Below, in pieces: positions 1-7,884 of a stretch of 64,000 nt of DNA. The stretch is taken from positions 1 through 64,000 of the forward strand of contig NZ_JAGGPN010000026.1 of the NCBI RefSeq assembly GCF_018613795.1, read 5' to 3'. A program made the translations under genes and the position numbers. Origin of the DNA: Arthrobacter sp. ISL-65 (GTDB lineage Bacteria > Actinomycetota > Actinomycetes > Actinomycetales > Micrococcaceae). The notes below the pieces were generated by a model. That model was not told the DNA's origin and did not search any database. It saw nothing but the letters and a program-made list of their open reading frames with translations. How positions within the stretch are numbered: the first letter of the stretch is position 1; every line of letters starts with the position of its first letter.

Positions 1-530
1 TCCAAGGCAAGACCCTCGGCGTCGTCGGCATGGGCGGCATCGGCCAGGCGACGGCACGCCGGGCCAAGGCCTTCGGCATGGACATCGTCTACCAGTCGCG
101 CAGCGAGATCGACCCCGCAATTGCCGCGGAACTGGGCGCCCGGCGGGTCGATCTCGACGAGTTGCTGACTGTTTCCGATGTCGTATCCTTGCACTGCCCT
201 TACGGAGCCGCCACGCACCATCTGATCGGCGCGGAGCAGCTCGCAGCGATGAAGAGCTCGACGTACCTCGTCAATACCGCACGCGGACCGATCGTCGACG
301 AAGCGGCTCTCGCAGCCGCGCTGCGCGAAGGCGTCATCGCGGGTGCCGGGCTGGACGTCTTCGAGCACGAGCCCCAGGTCCATCCCAAGTTGCTGGACCT
401 GGAGAATGTGACACTCGTGCCGCACCTGGGCTCGGCCACCGTCGAGACGCGCACCGCCATGGCGGTGCTCGCCGCCGACAACGCGCTCGCCGTGCTCGCC
501 GGGGAACGACCGCCTGCACCGATCGGTTAG
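1..530 (+). CDS. D-2-hydroxyacid dehydrogenase, 3' part (truncated by window edge)
   Basis: The frame is open from the first bases of the window (first whole codon at 3) and ends at 530, giving the last ~175 residues. It contains the Rossmann glycine motif GVVGMGGIG, the NTARGPIVDE segment with the substrate-binding Arg, the VFEHEP segment with the catalytic Glu, and PHLGSAT with the catalytic His. This is the C-terminal two thirds of the D-isomer-specific 2-hydroxyacid dehydrogenase family (glyoxylate/hydroxypyruvate reductase-like), which reduces 2-oxo acids with NAD(P)H in the cytoplasm. The substrate cannot be told from this part. The N-terminus lies outside the window. Confidence 0.9.
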   Translation, partial: QGKTLGVVGMGGIGQATARRAKAFGMDIVYQSRSEIDPAIAAELGARRVDLDELLTVSDVVSLHCPYGAATHHLIGAEQLAAMKSSTYLVNTARGPIVDEAALAAALREGVIAGAGLDVFEHEPQVHPKLLDLENVTLVPHLGSATVETRTAMAVLAADNALAVLAGERPPAPIG

Positions 531-654
531 TGGCAGTAGTACCGCTGGGTCTGGGCGAAGCGCCGGGGTGCTTACTGGCTGAACTCAGACTAACGACGGC
601 GTTGCCCCCATAGATGATGGCTTCATCCGCTGTTGCCGTTCAGTCAGGTCAATG

Positions 655-689
655 AAGTTGGCGCCGGACTCCAAGTCCGGCGCCAACTT
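655..689. terminator. Perfect 16-bp inverted repeat, likely terminator
   Basis: Positions 655-670 and 674-689 are perfect reverse complements (arm AAGTTGGCGCCGGACT) around a 3-nt loop, followed by TTGTTA. It lies 125 bp after the dehydrogenase stop and before decayed genes. It is probably a strong, possibly bidirectional, transcription terminator. It is a single copy, so it is not part of a repeat array. Confidence 0.6.
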
Positions 690-840
690 TGTTACTGCAG
701 ACACAAATCCGAAATGGGCACGATGGTGTGCGTCAAAGGATGCGAGAGTTGGCCGATCGTCTAGGGTTCCGCTTCACTGGCAGCGTTGGCAGGTTCCGCC
801 GGTAGAGCATTCCCGATTGTTGATGCCGAGGCTAATCGCC

Positions 841-1020
841 TCAGATGGACGGCCCCTCTCGCGGCGCACGCTGTCCGTCGAGCAGGGCACTGCTGCTGCT
901 CTGCGGTACAACGACGTGCACTGCATTGCGCTCGACGGTGAAGTCCGTCGGCGTGACAGTAGCGATCTCTCCGTCGAGGTTCACCGACAGCGGCGGCTCG
1001 GTCACCAGCCGGACGCACCT
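841..1020 (-). pseudogene. Remnant of diacylglycerol/lipid kinase C-terminus
   Basis: Read on the minus strand, a frame of about 59 codons ends at a TGA at 841-843. It contains PLSVNLDGEIA, TPTDFTVERNA and VHVVVPQ. These resemble the C-terminal beta-strand domain of YegS/BmrU-type lipid kinases (typically LDGE..TP..F.VERNAL.VVVP). The kinase N-terminal two thirds are absent, so this is a fragment. It meets an AraC-type fragment on the other strand near 1015, which indicates a recombination scar. The assignment rests on motif recall only. Confidence 0.5.
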
Positions 1021-1130
1021 CCGACATCTGCTACGAAGTCGGCTTCTCGAACCTGTCCAATTTCAACCGGCACTTTCTCAACGACGCCGGCGAAACGCCC
1101 CGGCTCTACCGGCAACGCGTACAGAGTTAG
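1014..1130 (+). pseudogene. Remnant of AraC-family regulator, C-terminal helix-turn-helix
   Basis: The frame ending at the TAG at 1128-1130 reads TSDICYEVGFSNLSNFNRHF and then LNDAGETPRLYRQR. This is the signature second helix-turn-helix of the AraC/XylS family (I..IA..VGF.....F.R.F....G.TP..YR). Upstream the match stops abruptly at about 1014, so the ligand domain and first helix-turn-helix are missing. It is a non-functional 3' remnant. Confidence 0.7.
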
Positions 1131-1479
1131 CGAACCTGGTAACCGATCCGCCCCCCAAATGGCCGCCGATTTACGCACATGGCTGGTGCGCAATCATTCT
1201 GGAGCCGATGTTTGTCCCCCGGCTGTTATGTTGACTCTCCGTCGGGCACGGTAACGCGTGTCAGCCGACTTGTGGGAGTCCGGGGCCACCGCCGATTCCC
1301 CACCAATTGGCCCAAGTCATGTCGCACTCCCTTGCGCCCCTTCATGAAGAAGCAGAAAGCAGCCACGAACCGAAGCGGAGGAGCCCGGTGAAAAACCAAC
1401 GACACAGGAAACAAATTCACACCCGATTTGCCTCAGGTCATGTTGCCCAGGACCATCCGGCTAATCCGCCTCTGCTGGC
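1131..1479. other. Non-coding or decayed stretch
   Basis: No reading frame here has convincing protein features. It separates the AraC remnant from the 3' end of the minus-strand MFS gene. I see no repeat or RNA structure in it. Confidence 0.4.
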
Positions 1480-2802
1480 CTACTGGCTGAGGTCCTTGCC
1501 CTTGGTCTCCGGGAGCTTCCACGCGACCGCGGTTGAGACGGCCAAAAGTACCACCACATAAACCGTAAAAACGACGGGACCCAAGGCGGCGTTCGCCCAG
1601 CTCTGCAGGTAGGGTGCGGTGCCGCCGAAGATGGCGACGGAGACAGCGTAGGGAACGGCCACGCCCACGGTGCGTATGCGGGTGGGGAACAGTTCCGCGA
1701 AGACGGCCGGGGTGATGGACAGGGTGGCGCCCATCAGGACCAGGATGACCGTCGCCGGAAGAAAGAGTGACCAGAAGCTCTGGCCCACGGTGTTCACCAG
1801 CAGCGGGAAGAGCACGATCGGTGCACCTGTGCCGATCAGCAGCCCCGGGCGGCGGCCGAAGCGGTCCGAGAATTTGCCCCACAGCGGCAGGGACAAGATG
1901 AGGACAACGTTGCTGAGGACGCTGGCCATGAGAGCTGTGCCCTGGTCCATCTTGTGGATGATTACGGCCTGCTGCACGGCGCTGACGGACCAGACGTAGT
2001 AGCAGACGGTCCCGCCTATGCCGAGGCCGATCACCCGCAGGGCTGAACGCCAGTTCTTCCGGATCTGCGGCCACATGGGTTCGCGGACCGCGGCCTGGGC
2101 CTCCGTAAACGCTGCTGTCTCCTTCATCTGGGATCGGGCGATCAGGGTGTAGAGGCCCAGGAGGGCGCCAATGATGAAGGGGATGCGCCAGCCCCACGCC
2201 TGCATGTCCTGCTTGCTCAGGAGCGAGTTGAGGATGAAGCCCAGGAGCAGGCCGATCACAATGCCGGCGGTGCCGGACACGTAGATCAGGGACGACCACA
2301 GTCCGCGCCGTTCGGCCGGGGCGGATTCGGCGATGTAGGTCTGGGCGGACGGCATCTCGCCGCCGTGCGCCAGTCCCTGGAGCAGCCGGGCGGTGAGGAG
2401 GACGACGGCGGCCCAGGCACCGGCAGTGTTGTAGGTGGGCACCAGGGCGATCAGCAGGGATCCGAACGAGGCCAGTCCCACTGTCGAGATCATGGAAGCC
2501 CGGCGGCCCAGATGGTCGGCCATCCAGCCGAACAGGAAGCCGCCGACCGGGCGGGCGACGAATCCGACGGCGAAGACCGCCATGGCGCCCAGGAGGGCGG
2601 CGAGCGGGTCCTTCGGGTTGAAGACCTCCGTGGCGAAGTAGATGGCGAAGGCAGAGTAGATTCCCCAGTCGTACCACTCCAAGGCATTGCCCATTCCGGT
2701 GGCGAACAGTGTCTGGCGTTGGGATTTGGTGGCTCGGAGCGAAGCCGGTCCGGCAGGATGTCCGGCGGGGGCGGCCGGCCGCGTGCTTTGTGTGTTGATC
2801 AT
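1480..2802 (-). CDS. MFS transporter, metabolite:H+ symporter (MHS) family
   Basis: A 440-residue protein with about 12 hydrophobic segments. The start region ATGIGNALEWYDWGIYSAFA matches the MHS branch of the major facilitator superfamily (ProP/KgtP/ShiA-like, GN.LEWYD). The loop GWMADHLGRRASM is the conserved MFS loop 2-3 motif. It should import an organic acid or amino-acid-like compound with protons at the cytoplasmic membrane. The ATG at 2802 is preceded by AGGA. It lies 29 bp after the M20 hydrolase stop, so the two form an operon, and it probably brings in the substrate or product of that enzyme. Confidence 0.88.
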   Translation of the reverse strand: MINTQSTRPAAPAGHPAGPASLRATKSQRQTLFATGMGNALEWYDWGIYSAFAIYFATEVFNPKDPLAALLGAMAVFAVGFVARPVGGFLFGWMADHLGRRASMISTVGLASFGSLLIALVPTYNTAGAWAAVVLLTARLLQGLAHGGEMPSAQTYIAESAPAERRGLWSSLIYVSGTAGIVIGLLLGFILNSLLSKQDMQAWGWRIPFIIGALLGLYTLIARSQMKETAAFTEAQAAVREPMWPQIRKNWRSALRVIGLGIGGTVCYYVWSVSAVQQAVIIHKMDQGTALMASVLSNVVLILSLPLWGKFSDRFGRRPGLLIGTGAPIVLFPLLVNTVGQSFWSLFLPATVILVLMGATLSITPAVFAELFPTRIRTVGVAVPYAVSVAIFGGTAPYLQSWANAALGPVVFTVYVVVLLAVSTAVAWKLPETKGKDLSQ

Positions 2803-2831
2803 TCGAAGTCCTAGATCCGTGGAGGTGGGTG

Positions 2832-4070
2832 TCAGATGCCGGCAGGCCGGGCGAGGCGGCCGATGGCGAGCTGCGTGTACAAGGCAGTGCCGTCCACCAG
2901 GACGGAGTCGTCGAAGGCAGCCCGGGGCGAATGGTTGAAAGCGGCCTCGGGTCCGCCGGTGAGCGGCGTGGCGTCAAGGCAGATGAAGCTGCCCGGCACT
3001 TGGGCCAGGACATCGGCGAAGTCCTCGGAACCGCCGAGCGGCGCGGCAAGCCTGTGGTGCCGTTCCGTGCCGAAGAGCTCGTGGATTTGTTCGGCCGCGA
3101 AGTCGGTGTGCGCCTCGTCAGTCACGGTGACCCTGCCGCCGGCGTGGTAGTTGATGTCGACCTCGAGCCCGTGGGCCGCGGCAATGCCCTGCAGCAGCCG
3201 CGGGACAGCGGCCTGCATCTTCTCCCGAGCCTCCGCGGAGTACATCCGAAGGCTGGCCCCGAATTCGGCGGTGTCCGGAATGACGTTGATGGCTTCGCCG
3301 GCCTTGACCATCCCCACGGAGACGACGACGGGGTCGTGGGCGTTGAACTGCCGGGTGACCATGTGCTGGAGGGCCAGGATCATTTCGGCCATGACCGGCA
3401 CGGGGTCTTGGGTCTGGTGCGGTGCCGAGCCGTGGCCGCCGCGGCCAATGATCTTGACGAAGAGGGCGTCTGCGACGGACATCATGACGCCCGGCTTCGT
3501 CTCGAACCGGCCGGTGTTGCCGCCGGCGCTGAACACGTGGAGCCCATAGGCGGCGTCCGCGCGGCGCCCGGCCAGATCCAGGATGCCTTCCTCGATCATC
3601 ATGGGGGCCCCTGCCAGGAGTTCCTCTGCCGGCTGGAACATGAAAACGACGTCGCCGGTGAGCTGGTGGCGCCGTTCGGCAAGCAATCGGGCGGCGCCCA
3701 CCAGCATAGAGGTGTGCAGGTCGTGGCCGCAGGCGTGCATCCGGTTGGCTTCCTCGGAGGCAAAGTCCAGGCCCGTCTCCTCCTGTAGCGGGAGCGCGTC
3801 CATGTCGGCACGCAATAGAACCGTGGGACGCGCGTCTTGGGTTCCGGCCCTGGAGTCCGTCCCGCCGGTGCCGCGCAGGACGGCACCAACAGAGGTCAGG
3901 CCCTTGCCCAGGGTGATTTCGAGCGGGAGGTCGGCGAGTGCGTCGAGGACCGACTCCTGGGTGCGGGGCAGCTGGAGGCCGAGCTCGGGGTGCCGGTGGA
4001 GCTCATGGCGAAGCTGGACGAGGTCGCCGTGCAGCTCGCGGGCGTCTTCAAGAATTGTCGTGACGGACAC
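2832..4070 (-). CDS. M20 family metallo-amidohydrolase (N-acyl-amino-acid/hippurate hydrolase type)
   Basis: A 412-residue cytoplasmic hydrolase. It has LRHELHRHPELG near the N-terminus, the metal-site segments RADMDALPLQE and MHACGHDLHTSML, FQPAEE with the general-base Glu and the metal ligand next to it, and GRGGHGSAPHQ in the lid/dimer domain. This pattern is typical of M20D aminoacylase/hippuricase/IAA-conjugate amidohydrolases, which cut an N-acyl group from an amino acid. I chose the GTG at 4070 because AAGGGAA precedes it. The GTG at 4103 would leave only about 16 nt of leader from the predicted promoter. It is co-transcribed with the MFS gene behind it. Confidence 0.87.
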   Translation of the reverse strand: MSVTTILEDARELHGDLVQLRHELHRHPELGLQLPRTQESVLDALADLPLEITLGKGLTSVGAVLRGTGGTDSRAGTQDARPTVLLRADMDALPLQEETGLDFASEEANRMHACGHDLHTSMLVGAARLLAERRHQLTGDVVFMFQPAEELLAGAPMMIEEGILDLAGRRADAAYGLHVFSAGGNTGRFETKPGVMMSVADALFVKIIGRGGHGSAPHQTQDPVPVMAEMILALQHMVTRQFNAHDPVVVSVGMVKAGEAINVIPDTAEFGASLRMYSAEAREKMQAAVPRLLQGIAAAHGLEVDINYHAGGRVTVTDEAHTDFAAEQIHELFGTERHHRLAAPLGGSEDFADVLAQVPGSFICLDATPLTGGPEAAFNHSPRAAFDDSVLVDGTALYTQLAIGRLARPAGI

Positions 4071-4123
4071 GGGGTGTTCCCTTCGGATGAACCTGTGGTC
4101 CACTCAGCGGTGGACGGTTTCAT

Positions 4124-4192
4124 TCGAGTATGTGACCTGCGTCGTATGCAGTCCAAGACCCAAAGTGGCGGATCAGCATGCCGTCCCGGCAT
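4124..4192 (-). promoter_or_regulatory. LysR-type operator plus sigma-70-like promoter of the M20 operon
   Basis: On the minus strand: palindrome ATGCC-GGGAC-GGCAT (4192-4178, a T-N11-A LysR-type site), 18 bp, then GTCTTGGAC containing a -35 TTGGAC (4156-4151). After 18 bp comes a -10 CATACT (4132-4127) inside GGTCACATACTCGA. The same arrangement with identical spacing occurs at 9568-9636. The promoter is inferred, but the repeat of the layout is directly visible. Confidence 0.75.
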
Positions 4193-4325
4193 GAATTGCC
4201 CGCATGCCGGGTCCCGTCCGGGAACCGCCGATCTGTTCGGCGCCCCTGGGCAGTAATGTTTTCCGGCGCGGAAACATAGTGCCTCCCCGGGTCCGTTTTG
4301 CGACGGCAACCGGCGGGTGTTTGGC

Positions 4326-4349
4326 GGCGGCCCCTCTGGAGGGACCGCC
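4326..4349 (-). terminator. Hairpin after the ABC-transporter operon
   Basis: GGCGG-C-CCCTC and GAGGG-A-CCGCC form an 11-bp stem with one mismatch 17 bp beyond the stop of the last ABC gene (minus strand). It sits before the promoter of the M20 operon, as expected for a terminator separating the two units. There is no clear U-tract. Confidence 0.5.
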
Positions 4350-4365
4350 GTCGGGCTCGGAACTC

Positions 4366-5163
4366 CTAGTCCAAGCTGAAACCGGGTGAGCCAGGGACCG
4401 AGGCGAGAAGCTTCCTGGTGTAGTCATGCTGCGGGTCCCGGTAGACGGATTCGATCGGGCCCTGCTCGACGATGCGGCCCTGGAACATGACCACGACTTC
4501 GTCGCAGACCTGCTGGACGACGGCGAGGTTGTGCGAGATGAACAGCATGGCGCTGTCCACCGTGCCGCGCATGCCCTGGAGCAGCCGGATGATGTCGGCC
4601 TGGACCGAGACGTCCAGGGCGGAGGTGATCTCGTCCGCGATGACAAGCTTGGGTTCGAGCATGAGGGCCCGGGCAATCGCGATCCGCTGGCGCTGGCCGC
4701 CGGAGAACTGGTGCGGGTACTTCTCCGCCGCCGAGGGGTCCAGTTTGACCCGTTCCAGGGCCGCGGCGATGGCCTCGCGGTGCTGCACCGGGTTGGCCCC
4801 ATGCGGGTCCAGTGCTTCGGCCAGGGTCTGGCCGGTGGTGCGGCGGGGGCTGAGCGAGGAGTAGGGGTCCTGCGGGATGTACTGGACTTCGCGGCGCATC
4901 TGCCGGCGGCGCTTTCCGTGCAGGCGGGTGACGTCCTCCCCGCCGATGAGGACCTCGCCGCTGGATGCCTTGTTGATGCCGACAAGGGTCTTGCCGAGGG
5001 TCGACTTCCCGGACCCCGACTCCCCCACGAGCCCCACCACCGTGCCCGCGGGCACGGCCAGGGTGACGTCCTTCAGCACATGGGCGGAGCCGAAGCGGAC
5101 GTTGAGGTTGCTGACCTGGGCTCCGTACAGGACAGCGGGACGTGACTGGATGTGGGTGGTCAT
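4366..5163 (-). CDS. Dipeptide/oligopeptide-type ABC transporter ATP-binding protein (DppF-like)
   Basis: A 265-residue ABC ATPase. It has Walker A GESGSGKST, the Q-loop PQDPYSSLSPR, the signature FSGGQRQRIAIARAL, Walker B KLVIADEITSALD and the H-loop FISHNLAVV. PYSSL.PR is characteristic of Opp/Dpp/nickel importers. It powers import from the cytoplasmic face together with the permease-ATPase fusion just upstream. The start ATG at 5163 overlaps the upstream stop as ATGA (5160-5163), so translation is coupled. A longer upstream open frame exists but overlaps the fusion gene and is not coding. Confidence 0.9.
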   Translation of the reverse strand: MTTHIQSRPAVLYGAQVSNLNVRFGSAHVLKDVTLAVPAGTVVGLVGESGSGKSTLGKTLVGINKASSGEVLIGGEDVTRLHGKRRRQMRREVQYIPQDPYSSLSPRRTTGQTLAEALDPHGANPVQHREAIAAALERVKLDPSAAEKYPHQFSGGQRQRIAIARALMLEPKLVIADEITSALDVSVQADIIRLLQGMRGTVDSAMLFISHNLAVVQQVCDEVVVMFQGRIVEQGPIESVYRDPQHDYTRKLLASVPGSPGFSLD

Positions 5164-6854
5164 GGGGTAGGTGCTCCTGCGGTCGCGGGTGCCGGGGCGG
5201 GTTCCAGGGTAGGAATCGCGGCGAGCAGCGCCTTGGTGTAGGGGTGGTGGACGTCCCGGGCGGCGAGCTGTGCTGAAGTCAGCCGCTCGACGATTTCGCC
5301 GGACTTCATCACGAGGATGGTGTCGCACAGGGCCTCCACGACGGCGAGGTCGTGCGAGATGAACAGCATGGCTGTTCCCTGTTCGCGGTGGATGCGGCGG
5401 AACTGGCGCAGGACGTCGGTCTGGACAGTCACGTCGAGGGCGGTGGTCGGCTCGTCAGCGACGATCAGCTTGGGCGAGGTGACAATCGAGGCGGCAATCA
5501 TGGCGCGCTGCCGCATGCCGCCGGAGAGCTCATGCGGGTGCTGCCGCAGCCGCTGCGCGGGCTGCGTGATGTTCACGTTGGCCAGGGCGTCGATGATGAC
5601 CTGGCGCGCCTTCGCGCCGCCCATGCCCAGGTGGGTCCTGAGGACTTCGGTCAGCTGGGAACCCATCCGGAGGGACGGGTTGAACGTGGTGCCCGGGTCC
5701 TGGTAGACGATGCTGATGTCCTTGGCCAGCCGTGACTGGTCCGGGGAGGCAAGCATGTTCATCTCTCCGACGCGGAGCATATCCGCTTCGACAGCGAGGT
5801 CTTCGGACGGGAGCCCGGCGATGGCCATGGCGGTCAAGGACTTTCCCGAGCCGGATTCACCCACGAGCGCCACGACTTCTCCGGGGTCGATGCTCAGCGA
5901 GATGTTCTTCACCAGCTGCGGGCCGCCCGGGATGCTGATCCGCAGGTTCTCGGCCCGCACCAGGGCGGTGTCGCCGGCCGGGACGCCGGCCGTGCGGTCG
6001 CGCTGCAGGGACCGGCGGAAGAAGCTGCGCTTGGCCCGGGGATCGGCTTGGGCGGCCAGGGCGTCACCGATCAGCATGACGGACAGGCCGGTCAGGGCGA
6101 TCATGACCGAGGGGCCGACGGCCTCCACCGGCTGCGTGTAGAGCGCGCCGAGGCTGTCGTTGAGGAGCCGGCCGAAGTCGTACTGCGGGGACTGGACGCC
6201 AAGGCCGATGAAGGATAGGGCGGAGATCTCCACCAGGGACAGGGCGAAGACCGTGGCGGACAGGATGAGCAGCGGCTCGGCCATGTTCGGCAGCATGTGC
6301 CGGGCCGCGATCCGTACCGGGCTGACGCCCAGGAGGCGCGCGGTGACCACGTACTCGCTGCTGGAGACGGAGGAGGCCAGGTTGGCGGTGATCCGGGCGA
6401 AGCCGGGGATCCCGGCGATACCGATCGCGATGACCGCCGAGGACACCCCCGGTTCCAGGACGGCGGCGATCACGAGAGCGAAAATCAGGCTCGGGTAGGC
6501 GACGGCTGTTTCGAGGACGCGCAGCGCCACCTCGCGGACACGCCGGCCGGCCAGCCAGATGGCCAGCCCGATCGCCACGCCCGCCACCACCGAAATGGCG
6601 GCCGCGCCGGCGGTCATGAGCAGCGTAAGCCGGGTGGCCACCAGGGCGCGGGAAAGCAGGTCCCGGCCGAAGTCGTCGGTGCCGAGCCAGTGCTCGGGGC
6701 TGGGGCCCAGGGCGGCGTTGGCCGTCAGCTGTTCAGCGGCCTGCGTCATGGTCAGCGGGGCGATGATGGCGATGAGGATGAGGGCGGCCAGCAGTCCTGC
6801 CCCGGTAGACATGGCCGGGCTCCAGAAGTCCCGGCTCCTAAACCTAGACGTCAC
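5160..6854 (-). CDS. Fused ABC permease (DppC-like) and ATP-binding protein (DppD-like)
   Basis: A 564-residue fusion. Residues ~1-290 are a DppC-type permease with about six membrane segments; LGTDDFGRDLLSR is the DppC periplasmic signature, and ARLLGVSPVRIAARHMLPN is the EAA loop. Residues ~300-560 are a DppD-type ATPase with Walker A GESGSGKSLTAMA, Q-loop YQDPGTTFNPSLRMG, signature LSGGMRQRAMIA and Walker B IVADEPTTALD. The family normally encodes these as two proteins. The gene starts 11 bp inside the end of the DppB gene and overlaps the DppF start. I saw no frameshift, so the fusion looks real. Confidence 0.9.
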   Translation of the reverse strand: MTSRFRSRDFWSPAMSTGAGLLAALILIAIIAPLTMTQAAEQLTANAALGPSPEHWLGTDDFGRDLLSRALVATRLTLLMTAGAAAISVVAGVAIGLAIWLAGRRVREVALRVLETAVAYPSLIFALVIAAVLEPGVSSAVIAIGIAGIPGFARITANLASSVSSSEYVVTARLLGVSPVRIAARHMLPNMAEPLLILSATVFALSLVEISALSFIGLGVQSPQYDFGRLLNDSLGALYTQPVEAVGPSVMIALTGLSVMLIGDALAAQADPRAKRSFFRRSLQRDRTAGVPAGDTALVRAENLRISIPGGPQLVKNISLSIDPGEVVALVGESGSGKSLTAMAIAGLPSEDLAVEADMLRVGEMNMLASPDQSRLAKDISIVYQDPGTTFNPSLRMGSQLTEVLRTHLGMGGAKARQVIIDALANVNITQPAQRLRQHPHELSGGMRQRAMIAASIVTSPKLIVADEPTTALDVTVQTDVLRQFRRIHREQGTAMLFISHDLAVVEALCDTILVMKSGEIVERLTSAQLAARDVHHPYTKALLAAIPTLEPAPAPATAGAPTP

Positions 6855-7875
6855 TTGAGGTACCTCCCAGGTTGCGCGGGTCGATGATGGCCAGGATCAG
6901 GTCCACCAGGATGATGATGAGGGTCGCCAGCAGGCCCAGCACCAGGATGATGCCGCGGATCACCGGGTAGTCGCGCTGCAGGATCGCGTTGACGATGCCC
7001 TGGCCCAGGCCCGGCCAGGCGAAGACCGTTTCGATCACCACGGCGCCGCCCAGCTGCGCGGCCAGGATAAGTCCCGAGAGTGTCAGGGTGGTCGTGATGA
7101 GGTTCGGCAGGACGTAGCGGGCATGGGTGCGCAGGGCGCTCAGACGCCAGCCGCGGGCCGTACGGACGTAGTCCTTGTCCAGGACCACGGCGGTTTCGCG
7201 CCGTACGATCCGGGAGATCACGCACACGGGCCCGAGCATGAGGGCAGCGGTGGGCAGCACCAGCGAGTTCAGCGACGCCGCACCGGCCGCGGGCAGCCAG
7301 CGCAGGGTCACGGCGAACACCACCACCAGCAGGGTGCCCACCACATACTGCGGGACGGAGTAGATCAGGCTGGTCAGGAAGTTAAAGGGATGATCCAGCC
7401 ACTTGTTGCGGCCGCCCCGGGTCAGGATCGCCACGGTCATGCCCAGGGGCACCGAGATCAGCAACACCAGCACGATGGCCAGCAGGGCGATCTCCGCGGT
7501 GAACGGAAAGCGCGTGAAGATCAGCGTGGAGACACTCTCACCACTGACGAACGAGGAGCCCATGTCCAGGCGCAGGATGCCGGAAACATAGTTGAGAAAT
7601 TGCGTGAGCATCGGAAGGTCGAGACCGAGCTCCGCGCGGACGCCGGCAATCTTGGCCGGACTGGCCCCGTCGCCCGCGGCGATCACGGCAGGATCCCCCG
7701 GTATCAAAGGCACGATCAGGAACGTCACCACGGTCAGCACCACGAACGAGAGCACCAGCCCGCCGAGCCTGCGCAAGGAAAACCCCACCCACGGATGGTG
7801 GATGAACCGGCTTCCCGTACCCCCGGCGGCAACACCGGGGGTACGGGAAGCTTCAACAGCAATCGAAGAGGTCAT
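6844..7875 (-). CDS. Dipeptide-type ABC transporter permease (DppB-like)
   Basis: A 343-residue inner-membrane permease. It has an N-terminal membrane segment followed by VPLIPGDPAVIAAGD and RAELGLDLPMLTQFLNYV, the typical DppB/OppB region. About five further membrane segments follow, with the coupling loop ARGWRLSALRTHARYVLPN. Together with the DppC half of the downstream fusion it forms the membrane channel of the importer. The start is 9 bp after the stop of the lipoprotein gene. It is the second gene of the operon. Confidence 0.9.
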   Translation of the reverse strand: MTSSIAVEASRTPGVAAGGTGSRFIHHPWVGFSLRRLGGLVLSFVVLTVVTFLIVPLIPGDPAVIAAGDGASPAKIAGVRAELGLDLPMLTQFLNYVSGILRLDMGSSFVSGESVSTLIFTRFPFTAEIALLAIVLVLLISVPLGMTVAILTRGGRNKWLDHPFNFLTSLIYSVPQYVVGTLLVVVFAVTLRWLPAAGAASLNSLVLPTAALMLGPVCVISRIVRRETAVVLDKDYVRTARGWRLSALRTHARYVLPNLITTTLTLSGLILAAQLGGAVVIETVFAWPGLGQGIVNAILQRDYPVIRGIILVLGLLATLIIILVDLILAIIDPRNLGGTSSDV

Positions 7876-7884
7876 GGCGGATGG

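Noticed and set aside
655..689. Hairpin as part of a repeat array or CRISPR
   Set aside because: It occurs once; no spacer-repeat pattern exists anywhere in the window.
652..1254. Plus-strand frame of 200 codons over the graveyard region
   Set aside because: It begins inside the perfect hairpin and crosses both gene remnants in wrong frames.
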